A DNA stretch of 64,000 nt, taken from assembly GCF_000154845.1 (NCBI RefSeq), contig NZ_DS981505.1, forward strand, positions 1-64,000, in the 5' to 3' direction. A program made the translations under genes and the position numbers. The notes under the pieces were generated by a model. That model saw nothing but the letters and a program-made list of their open reading frames with translations, did no database searches and was not told the origin of the DNA. Numbering within the stretch: position 1 is the stretch's first letter; the number at the start of each line of letters is the position of its first letter. Shown piece by piece: positions 55,701-64,000 of this stretch. This DNA comes from Phocaeicola coprocola DSM 17136. GTDB lineage: Bacteria; Bacteroidota; Bacteroidia; Bacteroidales; Bacteroidaceae.

Positions 55701-55844
55701 TGTTACGTTTACACCTATCAGCGGCTCTTTATTTGAATCAACAACTGTTCCCGATACGATAACTTTTTCAGCCCAAACAGTTGTAGCGGTGAAGAACACC
55801 AAAAGAAATGTGATAATATTTTTCATTTTATCCGTGTTTTTCAT
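52749..55844 (-). CDS. SusC/RagA-family TonB-linked outer-membrane transporter
   Basis: A 1031-residue TonB-dependent transporter that imports oligosaccharides. The signal peptide is followed by a carboxypeptidase-regulatory-like domain (VSGTVVDSNKEPLIGVNV), a TonB-box region (DEVVITGTGAQKK), the plug with GGNLSNALAGNVPGI and the SusC signature LKDASATAIYGSRGANGVV, then the barrel ending in an aromatic-rich strand (FGLTVNI). The ATG at 55844 overlaps the stop of the IPT/TIG gene (ATGA). An alternative ATG at 55826 would place the signal peptide closer to the N-terminus. Core of the large glycan-use locus. Confidence 0.95.
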   Translation of the reverse strand: MKNTDKMKNIITFLLVFFTATTVWAEKVIVSGTVVDSNKEPLIGVNVTVKDAPGLGTITDIDGRYRIEIDAYSTLLFSYIGFDTYKVLIKENMKVVNVQMKESSNNVIDEVVITGTGAQKKISVTGAITTVGVKELQTAPGGNLSNALAGNVPGIMAMQTSGQPGQNTSEFWIRGISTFGANTSALVLVDGFERDLDDVNIEDIESFSVLKDASATAIYGSRGANGVVLITTKHGGAGKINIDAKVETSYNTRTITPEFADGITYANMMNEARITRNQEPIYSPGELEILRRGLDPDLYPNVDWMGMLLRDGAMQYRANLNLNGGGSTARYFVSVSYLQENGMYNTDEALRKDYNTNTNAGTWNYRLNTDIDITKTTLLKVGVSGSLRKWNEPGLSKDIWKSLMYQNPISIPVMYSNGYVPAYGTGEQTNPWVLATQTGYKEHWENTVQTNITLEQKLDFITKGLRFVGRFGFDTWNKTNIDRIKWPKQWKAQRQRDEYGNLVFTQVSDEQLMTQSSSSEGNRKEVFEAELHYDRAFNEHHIGGLVKFNYDTQVATVNIGDDIKNGIARRHMGLAGRFSYNWKFRYFADFNFGYNGSENFADGHRFGFFPAFSVAWNVAEEPWIKKIAPWCNMFKLRYSWGKVGNDNFGGTQNRFPYLYTIGDGGSYQWGDYSYDRKYVGLKYTGVASVGATWEVATKHDVGVDLSLFNDKFTATVDYFHEQRDGIWMERKYLPAIIGLSGITPRANVGSVLSEGFDGNFAYRQKIGKVDITVRGNITYSKNTVLEKDEENNVYPYQMEEGYRVDQAKGLIALGLFKDYDDIRNSPKQEFGTVQPGDIKYKDVNGDGVVNDGDRVAIGATTRPNMIYGFGISGTWKGFDLNVHFQGAGKSSFFIGGPTVYAFSSGEWGNVLKDVAESDRWISADISGNPATENPNAEYPRLSFGGNSNNYRASTFWLRDGSYLRLKTLEFGYTLPKQIVNKIMFNNIRVFFRGSNILTFSKFKLWDPELHSSTGTEYPLSRSLTFGLTVNI

Positions 55845-57343
55845 TTATTACTTACTGTATTCTCTGCACTAATCTCCTCTTCATCCGACTCATGTGCACT
55901 ATCTTCATCCTCCATAGCAATTTTACGGATAATATGATTATCCATATCCCCCACATAAAACACATTATTTTGCTCATCGTATGCCAATCCACGAGGATTA
56001 TTGAAACGGGCCTCACCACGTAGTGTTCCATCTACATATCCCCTAGCTTCATTATTAAGGTTTGCACTACCACGACCTGCATACGTTGTAACAACACCTT
56101 CCGGAGTTAACACACGAACACAATGGTTACCTGAATCTGTAAAATAGAAATCATATACGTCACTCTTATTAGCTTTTACATACTCCGGATTTTTAACAAA
56201 GACACCTTGATAAGGAGAGTTCAAACGAGCGTTAGCTCCTACACCATCTACCCATGCACTCTGACCTACTCCACCAGCTATAAGGTAAGGAACACCGAAT
56301 GTTTTTTTCGCTTTGTCATAATTCATACGCATGATATAATGGCGATTGATTACAACAAGATAAGCATAGTCCCCACTAGGATGAATCACAATATTAAATT
56401 CCCATTCATTATCTTGAATAGTAGTAATATATTCGCGATGTGCCATACAGTTTTCAGGTCCTACTCCCCATTTATGATAGTCGAAACGATAAAGTACACC
56501 TTTCGAGAAATTATTATAATACATTTCATGGTTAACCGGATGAATTGCTACTCCATTACACTGTCTTCCGGCAGCTAACACCCCAGCATTTCTAAATTCT
56601 CCGTTTCCATTTTTTGTAACATAAATCGCACTCTTACGATCCTTGTCATTATCGCCGCCGCCGCCATCATCACTGGCTACTATCAATGTATCACCATCCG
56701 CAGTCCACGAAAGGGTTCTCATACGACGAATACCAGCTTCACCGGTCGTCAAACCTGTACGAACAACCTTCTCGTCTAAATCAAAAATACGAATTGGTTT
56801 TCCGTTATCCTGCGACATATAAAGTTCTGTTGAATCATTCGGATTAAACGAGAACCATGTAGGTTCTTGTACACCATAATAATTTATAAATGATTCATCA
56901 AAAGCTCCATCTACCACATCATATTTACCATCATCACGCACTTTTCCATACAGCGTACTGACCATCATTTCTCTATTATAGTGAAATTTCTCAGAAGCTG
57001 TAGCTGTTTGATCACCAACCGTAACGGATACAGTTCCTTCATAACTTTTTGCAGGAACCATACAGTAGATAAAGTTACTTTTCGCACTTATCAATACAGC
57101 CTTTTTGCCGCCAATGAAAACCTTAACCAAGGATGTATCCGTTCCAAAGTTCTCACCTTCAATAACCATCTGTGTCTTTACCGCTCCCGAATCTGGAGTA
57201 AAACCTGTAATCGCAACAGGAAGACTTGGATCATAAGGGATATTCCCTTCTTCTGATATGCTATCTTTACATGCCGATAGCCCCAGAATAAAACTCAGTA
57301 TCCAATAGATACCACCATGTTTTACATGCATCAAGTTTTTCAT
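55841..57343 (-). CDS. IPT/TIG and NHL-repeat lipoprotein
   Basis: A 500-residue lipoprotein (signal with lipobox LSAC) placed first in the SusCD operon. Residues about 40-125 form an IPT/TIG domain (ITGFTPDSGAVKTQMVIEG), and the rest is an NHL-type six-bladed propeller with WVDGVGANARLNSPYQGVFV, YFTDSGNHCVRVLTPEGVVT and ARFNNPRGLAYDEQNNVFYV. Such IPT-NHL proteins often occur next to SusC/SusD pairs and probably bind glycan at the surface. Its stop overlaps the SusC start by 4 bases, so equal production of the two is likely. A candidate promoter lies at 57406-57413. Confidence 0.85.
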   Translation of the reverse strand: MKNLMHVKHGGIYWILSFILGLSACKDSISEEGNIPYDPSLPVAITGFTPDSGAVKTQMVIEGENFGTDTSLVKVFIGGKKAVLISAKSNFIYCMVPAKSYEGTVSVTVGDQTATASEKFHYNREMMVSTLYGKVRDDGKYDVVDGAFDESFINYYGVQEPTWFSFNPNDSTELYMSQDNGKPIRIFDLDEKVVRTGLTTGEAGIRRMRTLSWTADGDTLIVASDDGGGGDNDKDRKSAIYVTKNGNGEFRNAGVLAAGRQCNGVAIHPVNHEMYYNNFSKGVLYRFDYHKWGVGPENCMAHREYITTIQDNEWEFNIVIHPSGDYAYLVVINRHYIMRMNYDKAKKTFGVPYLIAGGVGQSAWVDGVGANARLNSPYQGVFVKNPEYVKANKSDVYDFYFTDSGNHCVRVLTPEGVVTTYAGRGSANLNNEARGYVDGTLRGEARFNNPRGLAYDEQNNVFYVGDMDNHIIRKIAMEDEDSAHESDEEEISAENTVSNK

Positions 57344-57806
57344 AAAACATTAAATAAAAAGTTTAAATCATAAATTAAATTTAAGATTGTAAAAATCAAT
57401 CAACGCAAAAGTAATTTGAGGTATATAATACAAGGAAAAATATCTATTCAAAAAAAGAAAGAAACTATTCAGAATAGTATTTCACATTTTATAAATCACT
57501 AATATTCATCATTATAAACAAGAAGCAAGTACATAAAAAGAAAATCCGCTTCTATGAATAACAGAAACTCAATTCAAAAAATATCTTTTTTAATAAATAA
57601 AAATTCTGCGTAACAACACTTAATTCTACCTCCAACCCACCCGTTATACCCTATACTACAACTATATCACGAATCAATATACAACTTTTTATCGCTGAAA
57701 ATTTACTGCGTATTTTTTAGCACCTAATTTTAAAAGTCATCTCTTCTAGCTTTAATCCTGTTACAAAGAAAATAAACTTCTATTTTGAGCAGACCAAACC
57801 CTTCCC
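57344..57806. other. AT-rich intergenic region between two glycan loci
   Basis: About 460 bases without a credible gene. It should hold the regulated promoter and HTCS-binding site of the SusCD operon in its left part. I could not identify a binding repeat by eye. It ends at the terminator of the GH3-GH5-GH3 operon. Confidence 0.5.
57406..57413 (-). promoter_or_regulatory. Candidate -7 element of the SusCD operon
   Basis: On the minus strand TACTTTTG fits TAnnTTTG, 63 bases upstream of the IPT/TIG gene. The -33 region shows only CTTG at a short 17-base spacing, as might be expected of an activator-dependent promoter. Confidence 0.4.
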
Positions 57807-57857
57807 TTAAAAAACTTCCCCCTTCCAGCTTCGTATCACAAAGCCGAAAGAGGGAAG
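57807..57857 (-). terminator. Terminator of the GH3-GH5-GH3 operon
   Basis: On the minus strand CTTCCCTCTTTCGGCTT pairs, with a few mismatches, with AAGCTGGAAGGGGGAAG and runs into six Ts. It lies about 33 bases after the GH3 stop. Confidence 0.85.
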
Positions 57858-57889
57858 AACATATTTATCTGCAAAGATTAACTAAAAAC

Positions 57890-60127
57890 TTATTTCAATT
57901 CAAATACGGTTTTCGACTTTATATCTTCCGCAGAAGCAGCTATAACAGCCTCAAATTTTCCAGGTTCTGCAATCCATTTATGCTGCTTGTCATCAAAAAA
58001 GCTCAAAGACGATTTGTCTATTGTAAAAGAAACTGTTTTAGTTTCTCCAGCAGCCAGTTTGACTTTACAGAAACCTTTTAATTCTTTTTCCGGACGAGAA
58101 AGTGAGCTCTTTTTATCACAAATATAAAGCTGAACGATTTCTGCTCCTTCTCTCTTGCCTACATTAGTAACAGGGACTGTCAGCACAATTTTTCCATCCT
58201 GAGTCATTTCTTTAGAATCCAGCGTAACCTTGCCGTACTCAAACGGAGTATAACTTAATCCATGTCCAAAGGCAAACAAAGGCTTAATATTTTCCTTATC
58301 GAGCCAACGGTAACCCACAAAAATACCTTCATTGTATTTCGCATCCCAGATATTCTCGTTCTCTCTCTTTACACCAGGATATTCACCCAATTCATGAGCT
58401 CCAACATCTTCCAGGCAAACAGGGAAGGTAAAAGGAAGTTTACCTGAAGGATTGACATCTCCCAAAAGGACAGATGCTATGGCGCTTCCGGCTTCACTGC
58501 CTAAAAACCATGCCTGAACAATAGACGGCACAGATTTCACCCAAGGCATAGCAACGGCATTACCCGATATGTTTACGACAATCAAGTTTTTGTTCACTTT
58601 TGACAAAGCTTCTATCAGCTGATCTTGTCCGTAGGGCAATCCCAGCTGTGCACGGTCTGCATCTTCACAATCCTGTCCTGCACTTTTATTTAAACCACCA
58701 AAGAAGATTACATAATCGCATTCTTTTGCCAGGCTGACAGCCTCAGCAATCAATTCTTCCGGCGAACGGTTATCTGACAAATCCTGTCCTGTAACAACTC
58801 CGTTGTATTCGCCACTGGCATCTCCGACATATCCTCTTGCAAAAAGAACTTCTGCCTTGCCGGCAACTCTCTTTTTCAAGCCATCGAGCGGTGAAATTTC
58901 ATGTTTTACCTTCAAAGAAGAGCTACCTCCGCCAACGGTCATCATCTTCAATGCATTCTCGCCAATTACTGCAATTTTTGCAGCTTTATTCAAATCAATC
59001 GGAAGCACATTTCCTTTATTCTGAAGCAACACGATACCTTCTTCTGCAATGGTACGGGCCGCATCAAAATGTTCAGGACTTCCCATAGATCCGAAAGGAC
59101 GATTGCGGTTCATTGTCGTACGGAATGAAAGACGAAGGATGCGACGAACTTTCTCGTCCAGCTCTTTGGTTGTATATTTACCCGATTTAATTTTATCCAG
59201 ATAAGCTTTAGCCAGATAATAATTGTCATAAGCATTACTTGCTCCGTTCGACAGTCCGTTGGTCCAACTTCCGAACTCTAAGTCCAAACCGTTAGTAATG
59301 GCCTCGTCAGTATCGTGAGTACCACCCCAGTCGCTGACAACAACTCCGTCAAATCCCCATTCACCTTTCAATATATCATTCAGAAGATATTGATTATGGC
59401 AGCAATGCTGGTCTTTATAAAGATTATACGCTCCCATGATACTCCATGCATGACCTTCTTGCACCGCAGCTTTAAAGGCAGGCAGATAAATCTCATACAA
59501 AGCTCTGTCATCGACAATCACATTGGTTGTATGGCGATTGACTTCATGATTATTCAGAGCATAATGCTTTACACAGGCGGCAACGCCATTACTTTGAACC
59601 CCTTGTACATAAGGAACCACCATCTTGCTGCTAAGATAAGGATCTTCTCCCATATATTCAAAGTTACGTCCATTCAAGGGTGTACGATAAATATTTACGC
59701 CCGGTCCTAATAAAATAGTTTTATTTCGATAGCGAGCCTCTTCACCGATACTCTTGCCATACAACAAAGCCATGTCAGGATTCCAGGTCGCAGCCAGACA
59801 TGTTAATGCCGGAAATGCAACACATGAATCGTTTGTCCATCCGGCCTGATCCCATTCGTCCCACAAAACCTCCGGACGAATACCATGAGGTCCGTCAGTA
59901 CACCAGATCTCAGGAATACCCAAGCGGGAAACACCGGGAGAACAGAACTTAGACTGAGCATGAATCATAGCAATTTTCTCTTCCAGTGTCATTCTGGACA
60001 AGGCATCTTCAACACGTAACTCAACAGGCTTTGTATCATCTAAATAAACAGGTGTATCGACAGACTGCGCCGAAACAGAGGCAAACAGAACAAACGCCAA
60101 CGCACCTAACAATATTTGTTTTTTCAT
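57890..60127 (-). CDS. GH3-family beta-glucosidase-like enzyme
   Basis: A 745-residue exported GH3 enzyme: signal peptide up to SVSAQ, TIM barrel with CTDGPHGIRPE, VKHYALNNHE and the nucleophile Asp in GVVVSDWGGTHDTDEA, then the alpha/beta sandwich (AVIGENALKMMTVGGGSSSL) and a C-terminal Fn3-like domain (VPVTNVGKREGAEIVQLYI). I start it at the ATG at 60127, which makes the signal peptide N-terminal. GH3 enzymes remove terminal beta-linked glucose, xylose or similar sugars. It is the last gene of a leftward operon with GH5 and a second GH3. Confidence 0.92.
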   Translation of the reverse strand: MKKQILLGALAFVLFASVSAQSVDTPVYLDDTKPVELRVEDALSRMTLEEKIAMIHAQSKFCSPGVSRLGIPEIWCTDGPHGIRPEVLWDEWDQAGWTNDSCVAFPALTCLAATWNPDMALLYGKSIGEEARYRNKTILLGPGVNIYRTPLNGRNFEYMGEDPYLSSKMVVPYVQGVQSNGVAACVKHYALNNHEVNRHTTNVIVDDRALYEIYLPAFKAAVQEGHAWSIMGAYNLYKDQHCCHNQYLLNDILKGEWGFDGVVVSDWGGTHDTDEAITNGLDLEFGSWTNGLSNGASNAYDNYYLAKAYLDKIKSGKYTTKELDEKVRRILRLSFRTTMNRNRPFGSMGSPEHFDAARTIAEEGIVLLQNKGNVLPIDLNKAAKIAVIGENALKMMTVGGGSSSLKVKHEISPLDGLKKRVAGKAEVLFARGYVGDASGEYNGVVTGQDLSDNRSPEELIAEAVSLAKECDYVIFFGGLNKSAGQDCEDADRAQLGLPYGQDQLIEALSKVNKNLIVVNISGNAVAMPWVKSVPSIVQAWFLGSEAGSAIASVLLGDVNPSGKLPFTFPVCLEDVGAHELGEYPGVKRENENIWDAKYNEGIFVGYRWLDKENIKPLFAFGHGLSYTPFEYGKVTLDSKEMTQDGKIVLTVPVTNVGKREGAEIVQLYICDKKSSLSRPEKELKGFCKVKLAAGETKTVSFTIDKSSLSFFDDKQHKWIAEPGKFEAVIAASAEDIKSKTVFELK

Positions 60128-60166
60128 GATATTAAATGTTTTATGATATTTCAAGAACTATTTCAA

Positions 60167-61417
60167 CTATTGAAAACTAAAACCTAACGAGTGAATATAT
60201 TCCTTTTGAGGTATGCAATTTTCTTTCTTACAATTCTGAATGAAATCATTCATCGCTTTCCGTACCATCTGCTGTTCAGGACGTGCCTTACGAATTTCGG
60301 CATAGCTGCCTCTGGGAGATTCAGAAAAGGCAACAATATGATTCCAGTTATCAGGCATCTGGATTCCCATTATACACGAGTCATCCTTTTTCTTATAAGG
60401 CCAGAATGTCCATCCTATATTATTTTCTTCCATGACTTTGCAAAAAGATGACTGCCATTCTGAAGTATTATGTCCTATCTCTCCCATATACATAGGTAAA
60501 TTTACACTATCACGAAAAGCTATGAATTCCTGAATTGCTTCTTTCGTAGGAGCTCCGCCATAACGATGACAGGTATACATCAGTTTATCATCATATTTGG
60601 CATCCTTAAACGGCTTAAAGTTGCCATTCCATTGAGAACCTCCCAATAATATGATATGGTTGGTATCGACTTCACGTATTGCCTTGACAGCACGCTTATG
60701 CAAAGCTTCCAATTTACCATTCAACTCCTCCATGTTATCGAAATACGGAGCAATCGGCTCATTTATCAGTTCATAACCTAATATTACAGGTTCATTTTTA
60801 TACCTTTCAGCAATGTTTCTCCAGATATCACAGAATAACTGCTGGCTACGTTCGCTTTCGAATAACCAGGGATAACCATAACTATCGTCAATATTGTCGC
60901 CAGTCTGTCCGCCCGGAGCATCGTGCATATCCAAGATCAAATACAATTTATTATCTCTACACCAGTTAACAACACTGTCAACACGTGCAAATCCATCTTG
61001 TTCCGCTGTCAGTCCCATATAATCTTCATCAGTAAATAGCTTATAATGGAACGGAAGGCGGATTGTATTTGCTCCCAAACCGGCAATAAACTCTATATCA
61101 CGACGAGTTATATAATTGTCTTTAAACTGTTTCCAAAAATCGGCCGTAAAATCAGGTCCTACCAGTTCACAAAACATCTGGTTAATCATTCTGGCAGAAT
61201 TGGTATTGGTGAAACCAAACATATATCCTTCAGGATTTAACCAGTTTCCCAAATTAGTACCTTTTATGTGTAAGGTATCTCCATCCGGTTCTATCAGACA
61301 GGCACCTTCAACATGTACAAATTTATTCTCATCCAGTTGATTTTCAACTTCCTTTTGAGATTGCTGGCAAGAAAATAAACATCCGGCCAAAGTGAGTGCT
61401 ATAATCTGTTTTATCAT
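60167..61417 (-). CDS. GH5-family glucanase lipoprotein
   Basis: A 416-residue lipoprotein (lipobox LFSC) with a GH5 TIM barrel. GTNLGNWLNPEGYM opens the domain, TIRLPFHYKLF and LDMHDAPGGQ follow, the acid/base is E220 in YELINEPIAP, and the nucleophile is the Glu in MYMGEIGHNTSEW. The overall pattern recalls exo-beta-1,3- or beta-1,6-glucanases. Flanked by two GH3 genes with 17- and 39-base gaps, it points to a beta-glucan as substrate of this second locus. The exact subfamily was not determined. Confidence 0.88.
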   Translation of the reverse strand: MIKQIIALTLAGCLFSCQQSQKEVENQLDENKFVHVEGACLIEPDGDTLHIKGTNLGNWLNPEGYMFGFTNTNSARMINQMFCELVGPDFTADFWKQFKDNYITRRDIEFIAGLGANTIRLPFHYKLFTDEDYMGLTAEQDGFARVDSVVNWCRDNKLYLILDMHDAPGGQTGDNIDDSYGYPWLFESERSQQLFCDIWRNIAERYKNEPVILGYELINEPIAPYFDNMEELNGKLEALHKRAVKAIREVDTNHIILLGGSQWNGNFKPFKDAKYDDKLMYTCHRYGGAPTKEAIQEFIAFRDSVNLPMYMGEIGHNTSEWQSSFCKVMEENNIGWTFWPYKKKDDSCIMGIQMPDNWNHIVAFSESPRGSYAEIRKARPEQQMVRKAMNDFIQNCKKENCIPQKEYIHSLGFSFQ

Positions 61418-61434
61418 AAAAAAAGCTCCTATAT

Positions 61435-63699
61435 TTATTCTGCGACATTAAACTCAGTTGTCAAGCCTCCCTGACTATCGGAAGCTACCCACAATTTAAA
61501 GTCGCCCGGTTCAACTACCTTCTTCATATCTATATTCCAAAAAGCCAATTCTGATACCGGCAAATCAAACATAACCTGCTTAGATTCACCAGGCTGTAAA
61601 TTGACACGCTGGAAGCGCTTCAACTCTTTCACCGGTCTGGTTACAGAGCCAACTTTATCTTGCACATATAACTGTACAACCTCTGTACCTTCATAACGTC
61701 CGGTATTTTTCAATTCAACAGAAACTTTCAATGTATCACTGACCGTCAATTTGCCCGAAACAATCTTCAGATTACCATAACTGAATGTCGTATATGACAA
61801 ACCATATCCAAATGGGAATAATGGTGTAGAACCTGCATCAAGGAAGAAAGAACGGCATCCCACTGAAGTCTGTCCTGCTTCCATCGGAATTTCATCAAGC
61901 AACATTTCTTTCTCCAATGCCGGTCGTCCGGTATTATTGTGAGCATAATACATTGGAAGCTGACCTACCATCTTAGGAAATGTAACAGGTGTTTTTCCGC
62001 TTGGATTCACCTTTCCGAACAAGATATCAGCCAAAGCAGGTCCTCCCATTGTACCCGGATGGAAAGCATAAAGTACAGCATCCGATTCTTCTACTTCTTT
62101 AGCTATTGTCAGTGGTCGGCCTGCCATAACAACAGTAACAAGAGGTTTTCCTGTCTGTGACAATTTTTCTATCAGTTCCGATTGCAGACCTTGCAAGTTC
62201 AAATCGGCCAGAGAATGAGCCTCACCTGATAAAATGGATTCTTCACCTACAAAAGCCAATACGACATCAGCTTGCTTAGCTGCATTGACAGCTTTTGCCA
62301 ATCCTGTTGTCTGTTTGTCGCGGCTATATGCCAGTGCCGGTTCATAAATAATACGCACCTTATCGCCATATACAGCACGCAATGCAGCCAAAGGAGTCTG
62401 CGTATGTGCTTTTTCTCCATCAAACACCCAAGTTCCCATCTGATCATGAGGAGCATCGGCCAAAGGACCAACGACAGCTACAGTATGTACTTCGTCAGCA
62501 TTTAAAGGCAATGTCTGATTTGTATTTTTCAAAAGAATAACCGACTGTTCTACAGCCTGTTTTGCCTTAGCCAAATGTTCTGGTGAATATTTTACTGATT
62601 GTGGAGTAGAAACATAAGGATTTTCAAACAAGCCCAATCGGAATTTTAAGCGCAAGATGTTACGAACCGCCTCATCTATCTGTTTTTCGGATATTTTATT
62701 CTCTTTCACCAGATTTTCCAAGTTGCCAGAAAAAGCTCCACTAACCATATCCATATCGACACCTGCATCAAGTGATTTTTTTGCAGCATCGGCAGCGTCT
62801 TTACAAAAGCCATGAGTAATCATTTCGGTAGCAGAAGCCCAATCGGTAACAACCATTCCATCGTACTTCCATTCTTCCCGCAAGACATTCTTTAAAATAA
62901 ACTTATTACCGGTAGAAGGCACTCCATCATTGTCATTAAAAGATGTCATAAAAGTTGCAGCTCCAGCTTTTGCTGCTGCTTCAAAAGGCGGAAGATATAC
63001 GTTACGCAACAAGCGTTCCGGCAAGAAGGTTGAGTTATAATCTCTTCCACTTTCCGCAGCTCCATATCCTACAAAATGTTTTGCACACGCAGCAATAGAA
63101 GTCGGATCATTCAGTGAATCTCCCTGGAAACCTTCAATCATAGCTTTTCCCAATACAGCTGTAAGATAAGGGTCTTCACCACAGCTTTCGGCAATTCTTC
63201 CCCAACGTGGATCACGGGATACATCAATCATCGGAGCAAACGTCCATCGTATACCATCGGCAGAAGCCTCAATAGCGGCAACTCTGGCAGACTCACGAAC
63301 CAGATCCGGGTTAAAAGAAGCAGCCTGTCCTAAACAAATCGGAAAAATTGTTTTATATCCATGAATAACATCACGTGCCATCAGTACGGGAATACCCAGC
63401 CGTGACTGCTCTACGGCTGTCTTCTGTATCTTATTTGCGACTTCCGCATTTACAATATTCAGAAACGAACCAACTTTTCCTTCTTTGACCAAAGCATACA
63501 TTTCTTCCTCACTACCATACGGACTCAGCTGGTTCATTTGGCCGATTTTCTCCTGAAGTGTCATCTTCCCTAACAGATTCTCGACCTTTTTCTCTATCTC
63601 ATCTTTTCCTGTTTCCTTTTCTCCGGATGAAACACAAGAAAAAAAAGAAAATGTCGCCACCATAAGAGAAGCCGACAGTAAGTATATTTTATTTTTCAT
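61435..63699 (-). CDS. bglX: GH3 beta-glucosidase, BglX-like
   Basis: A 754-residue GH3 enzyme resembling periplasmic BglX: lipobox FFSC, LLGKMTLQEKIGQMNQLS, ARDVIHGYKTIFPI, FAPMIDVSRDPRWGRIAES and the nucleophile Asp in GMVVTDWASATEMI. The second domain carries AVVGPLADAPHDQMGTWV, and the Fn3-like C-terminus VSVELKNTGRYEGTEVVQLY. Start chosen at the ATG at 63699. It releases glucose from beta-linked oligosaccharides. It follows the SusD gene after 72 bases on the same strand. Confidence 0.92.
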   Translation of the reverse strand: MKNKIYLLSASLMVATFSFFSCVSSGEKETGKDEIEKKVENLLGKMTLQEKIGQMNQLSPYGSEEEMYALVKEGKVGSFLNIVNAEVANKIQKTAVEQSRLGIPVLMARDVIHGYKTIFPICLGQAASFNPDLVRESARVAAIEASADGIRWTFAPMIDVSRDPRWGRIAESCGEDPYLTAVLGKAMIEGFQGDSLNDPTSIAACAKHFVGYGAAESGRDYNSTFLPERLLRNVYLPPFEAAAKAGAATFMTSFNDNDGVPSTGNKFILKNVLREEWKYDGMVVTDWASATEMITHGFCKDAADAAKKSLDAGVDMDMVSGAFSGNLENLVKENKISEKQIDEAVRNILRLKFRLGLFENPYVSTPQSVKYSPEHLAKAKQAVEQSVILLKNTNQTLPLNADEVHTVAVVGPLADAPHDQMGTWVFDGEKAHTQTPLAALRAVYGDKVRIIYEPALAYSRDKQTTGLAKAVNAAKQADVVLAFVGEESILSGEAHSLADLNLQGLQSELIEKLSQTGKPLVTVVMAGRPLTIAKEVEESDAVLYAFHPGTMGGPALADILFGKVNPSGKTPVTFPKMVGQLPMYYAHNNTGRPALEKEMLLDEIPMEAGQTSVGCRSFFLDAGSTPLFPFGYGLSYTTFSYGNLKIVSGKLTVSDTLKVSVELKNTGRYEGTEVVQLYVQDKVGSVTRPVKELKRFQRVNLQPGESKQVMFDLPVSELAFWNIDMKKVVEPGDFKLWVASDSQGGLTTEFNVAE

Positions 63700-63771
63700 A
63701 AACAAATTATTTACATTTCAGGAAAGGCATTCCAATGATATAAATCACTGAAAAGCCTTTCCTCATTGTGA

Positions 63772-64000
63772 TTAATATGGATTCTGTGTCAAAGTTCCAG
63801 CAGACTTATCGATTTCACTAGACGGTATAGGCAAGTACTTTTTGTTATCTTTATAACCACGACTTCCTAAAACCTCATTAGCTTTTCCTGAACGTACCAG
63901 ATCCCAGAAACGCTTACCTTCACCATACAATTCAAGATGTCTTTCTTCCAAAACATTATCAATATTGGCAACAACCTTATGAGCTCCCAAATTTTCTACA
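63772..64000 (-). CDS. SusD-family protein, C-terminal end (runs off the window)
   Basis: The last 75 or so residues of a SusD/RagB protein: VLEERHLELYGEGKRFWDLVRSGKA is the typical penultimate motif and KKYLPIPSSEIDKSAGTLTQNPY the typical end. The rest, and presumably a SusC gene, lie beyond 64000. It shows that GH3-GH5-GH3 belong to a second glycan-use locus distinct from the one at 16-57 kb. Confidence 0.9.
   Translation of the reverse strand, partial: VENLGAHKVVANIDNVLEERHLELYGEGKRFWDLVRSGKANEVLGSRGYKDNKKYLPIPSSEIDKSAGTLTQNPY

Overview
The window comes from a gut Bacteroidaceae genome (Bacteroides/Phocaeicola type). The evidence is TonB-linked SusC/SusD pairs, a hybrid two-component regulator of the HTCS type, long runs of secreted glycoside hydrolases, DUF4251, DUF4361 and DUF4405 proteins, and Bacteroides-type promoters (TTTG, about 20 nt, TAnnTTTG). 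Coordinates are within the window.

Layout. (1) 1-10.4 kb is a surface-polysaccharide locus with accessory cargo: a transposase cut by the window edge, an AT-rich block (GH16 enzyme without a start codon, GT4 glycosyltransferase, WecG/TagA-type transferase), then GC-richer manC, a PIN toxin-antitoxin pair bracketed by a 60-bp repeat of the manC tail, an Rpn-type nuclease with a peptide repeat, an ATPase plus nuclease-like gene pair that could be a defence module, ugd and a rhamnose mutarotase. (2) 10.6-15.9 kb is chromosomal backbone: a Fur-family regulator, a DUF4251 protein, a coiled-coil lipoprotein, rsmI, tdk, tRNA-Lys, an AraC regulator and a DUF4405 membrane protein. (3) 16.0-57.3 kb is a large polysaccharide utilisation region. 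On the + strand lie galM, GH76, GH31 and the HTCS. On the - strand, reading leftward from 57.3 kb, lie an IPT/TIG-NHL lipoprotein, SusC, SusD, a DUF4361 lipoprotein, a DUF4965-type protein, GH78, GH43 enzymes, a GH92 protein, a broken GH42-like gene, an acyltransferase and a broken GH127 gene. (4) 57.8-64 kb is a second, partial locus: the end of a SusD, GH3 (BglX-like), GH5 and GH3, probably for a beta-glucan.

How it works together. Surface lipoproteins and SusCD would capture and import oligosaccharides. Signal-peptide and lipoprotein hydrolases (GH78 rhamnosidase, GH127 arabinofuranosidase, four GH43 genes, GH92, GH76, GH31) would trim a complex branched plant or microbial glycan, and the HTCS would sense a breakdown product.

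The main surprises are signs of rapid remodelling in the large locus. Three copies of a 1340-bp IS4-family element bracket two identical GH43 genes in a 2380-bp tandem unit. The whole array sits in the stop codon of another GH43 gene, flanked by one 9-bp target duplication. Meanwhile GH127 carries both a nonsense mutation and an IS607 insertion, and the GH42-like gene has a frameshift and a stop. The GH92 protein has glutamine where the family's catalytic acid glutamate is expected.
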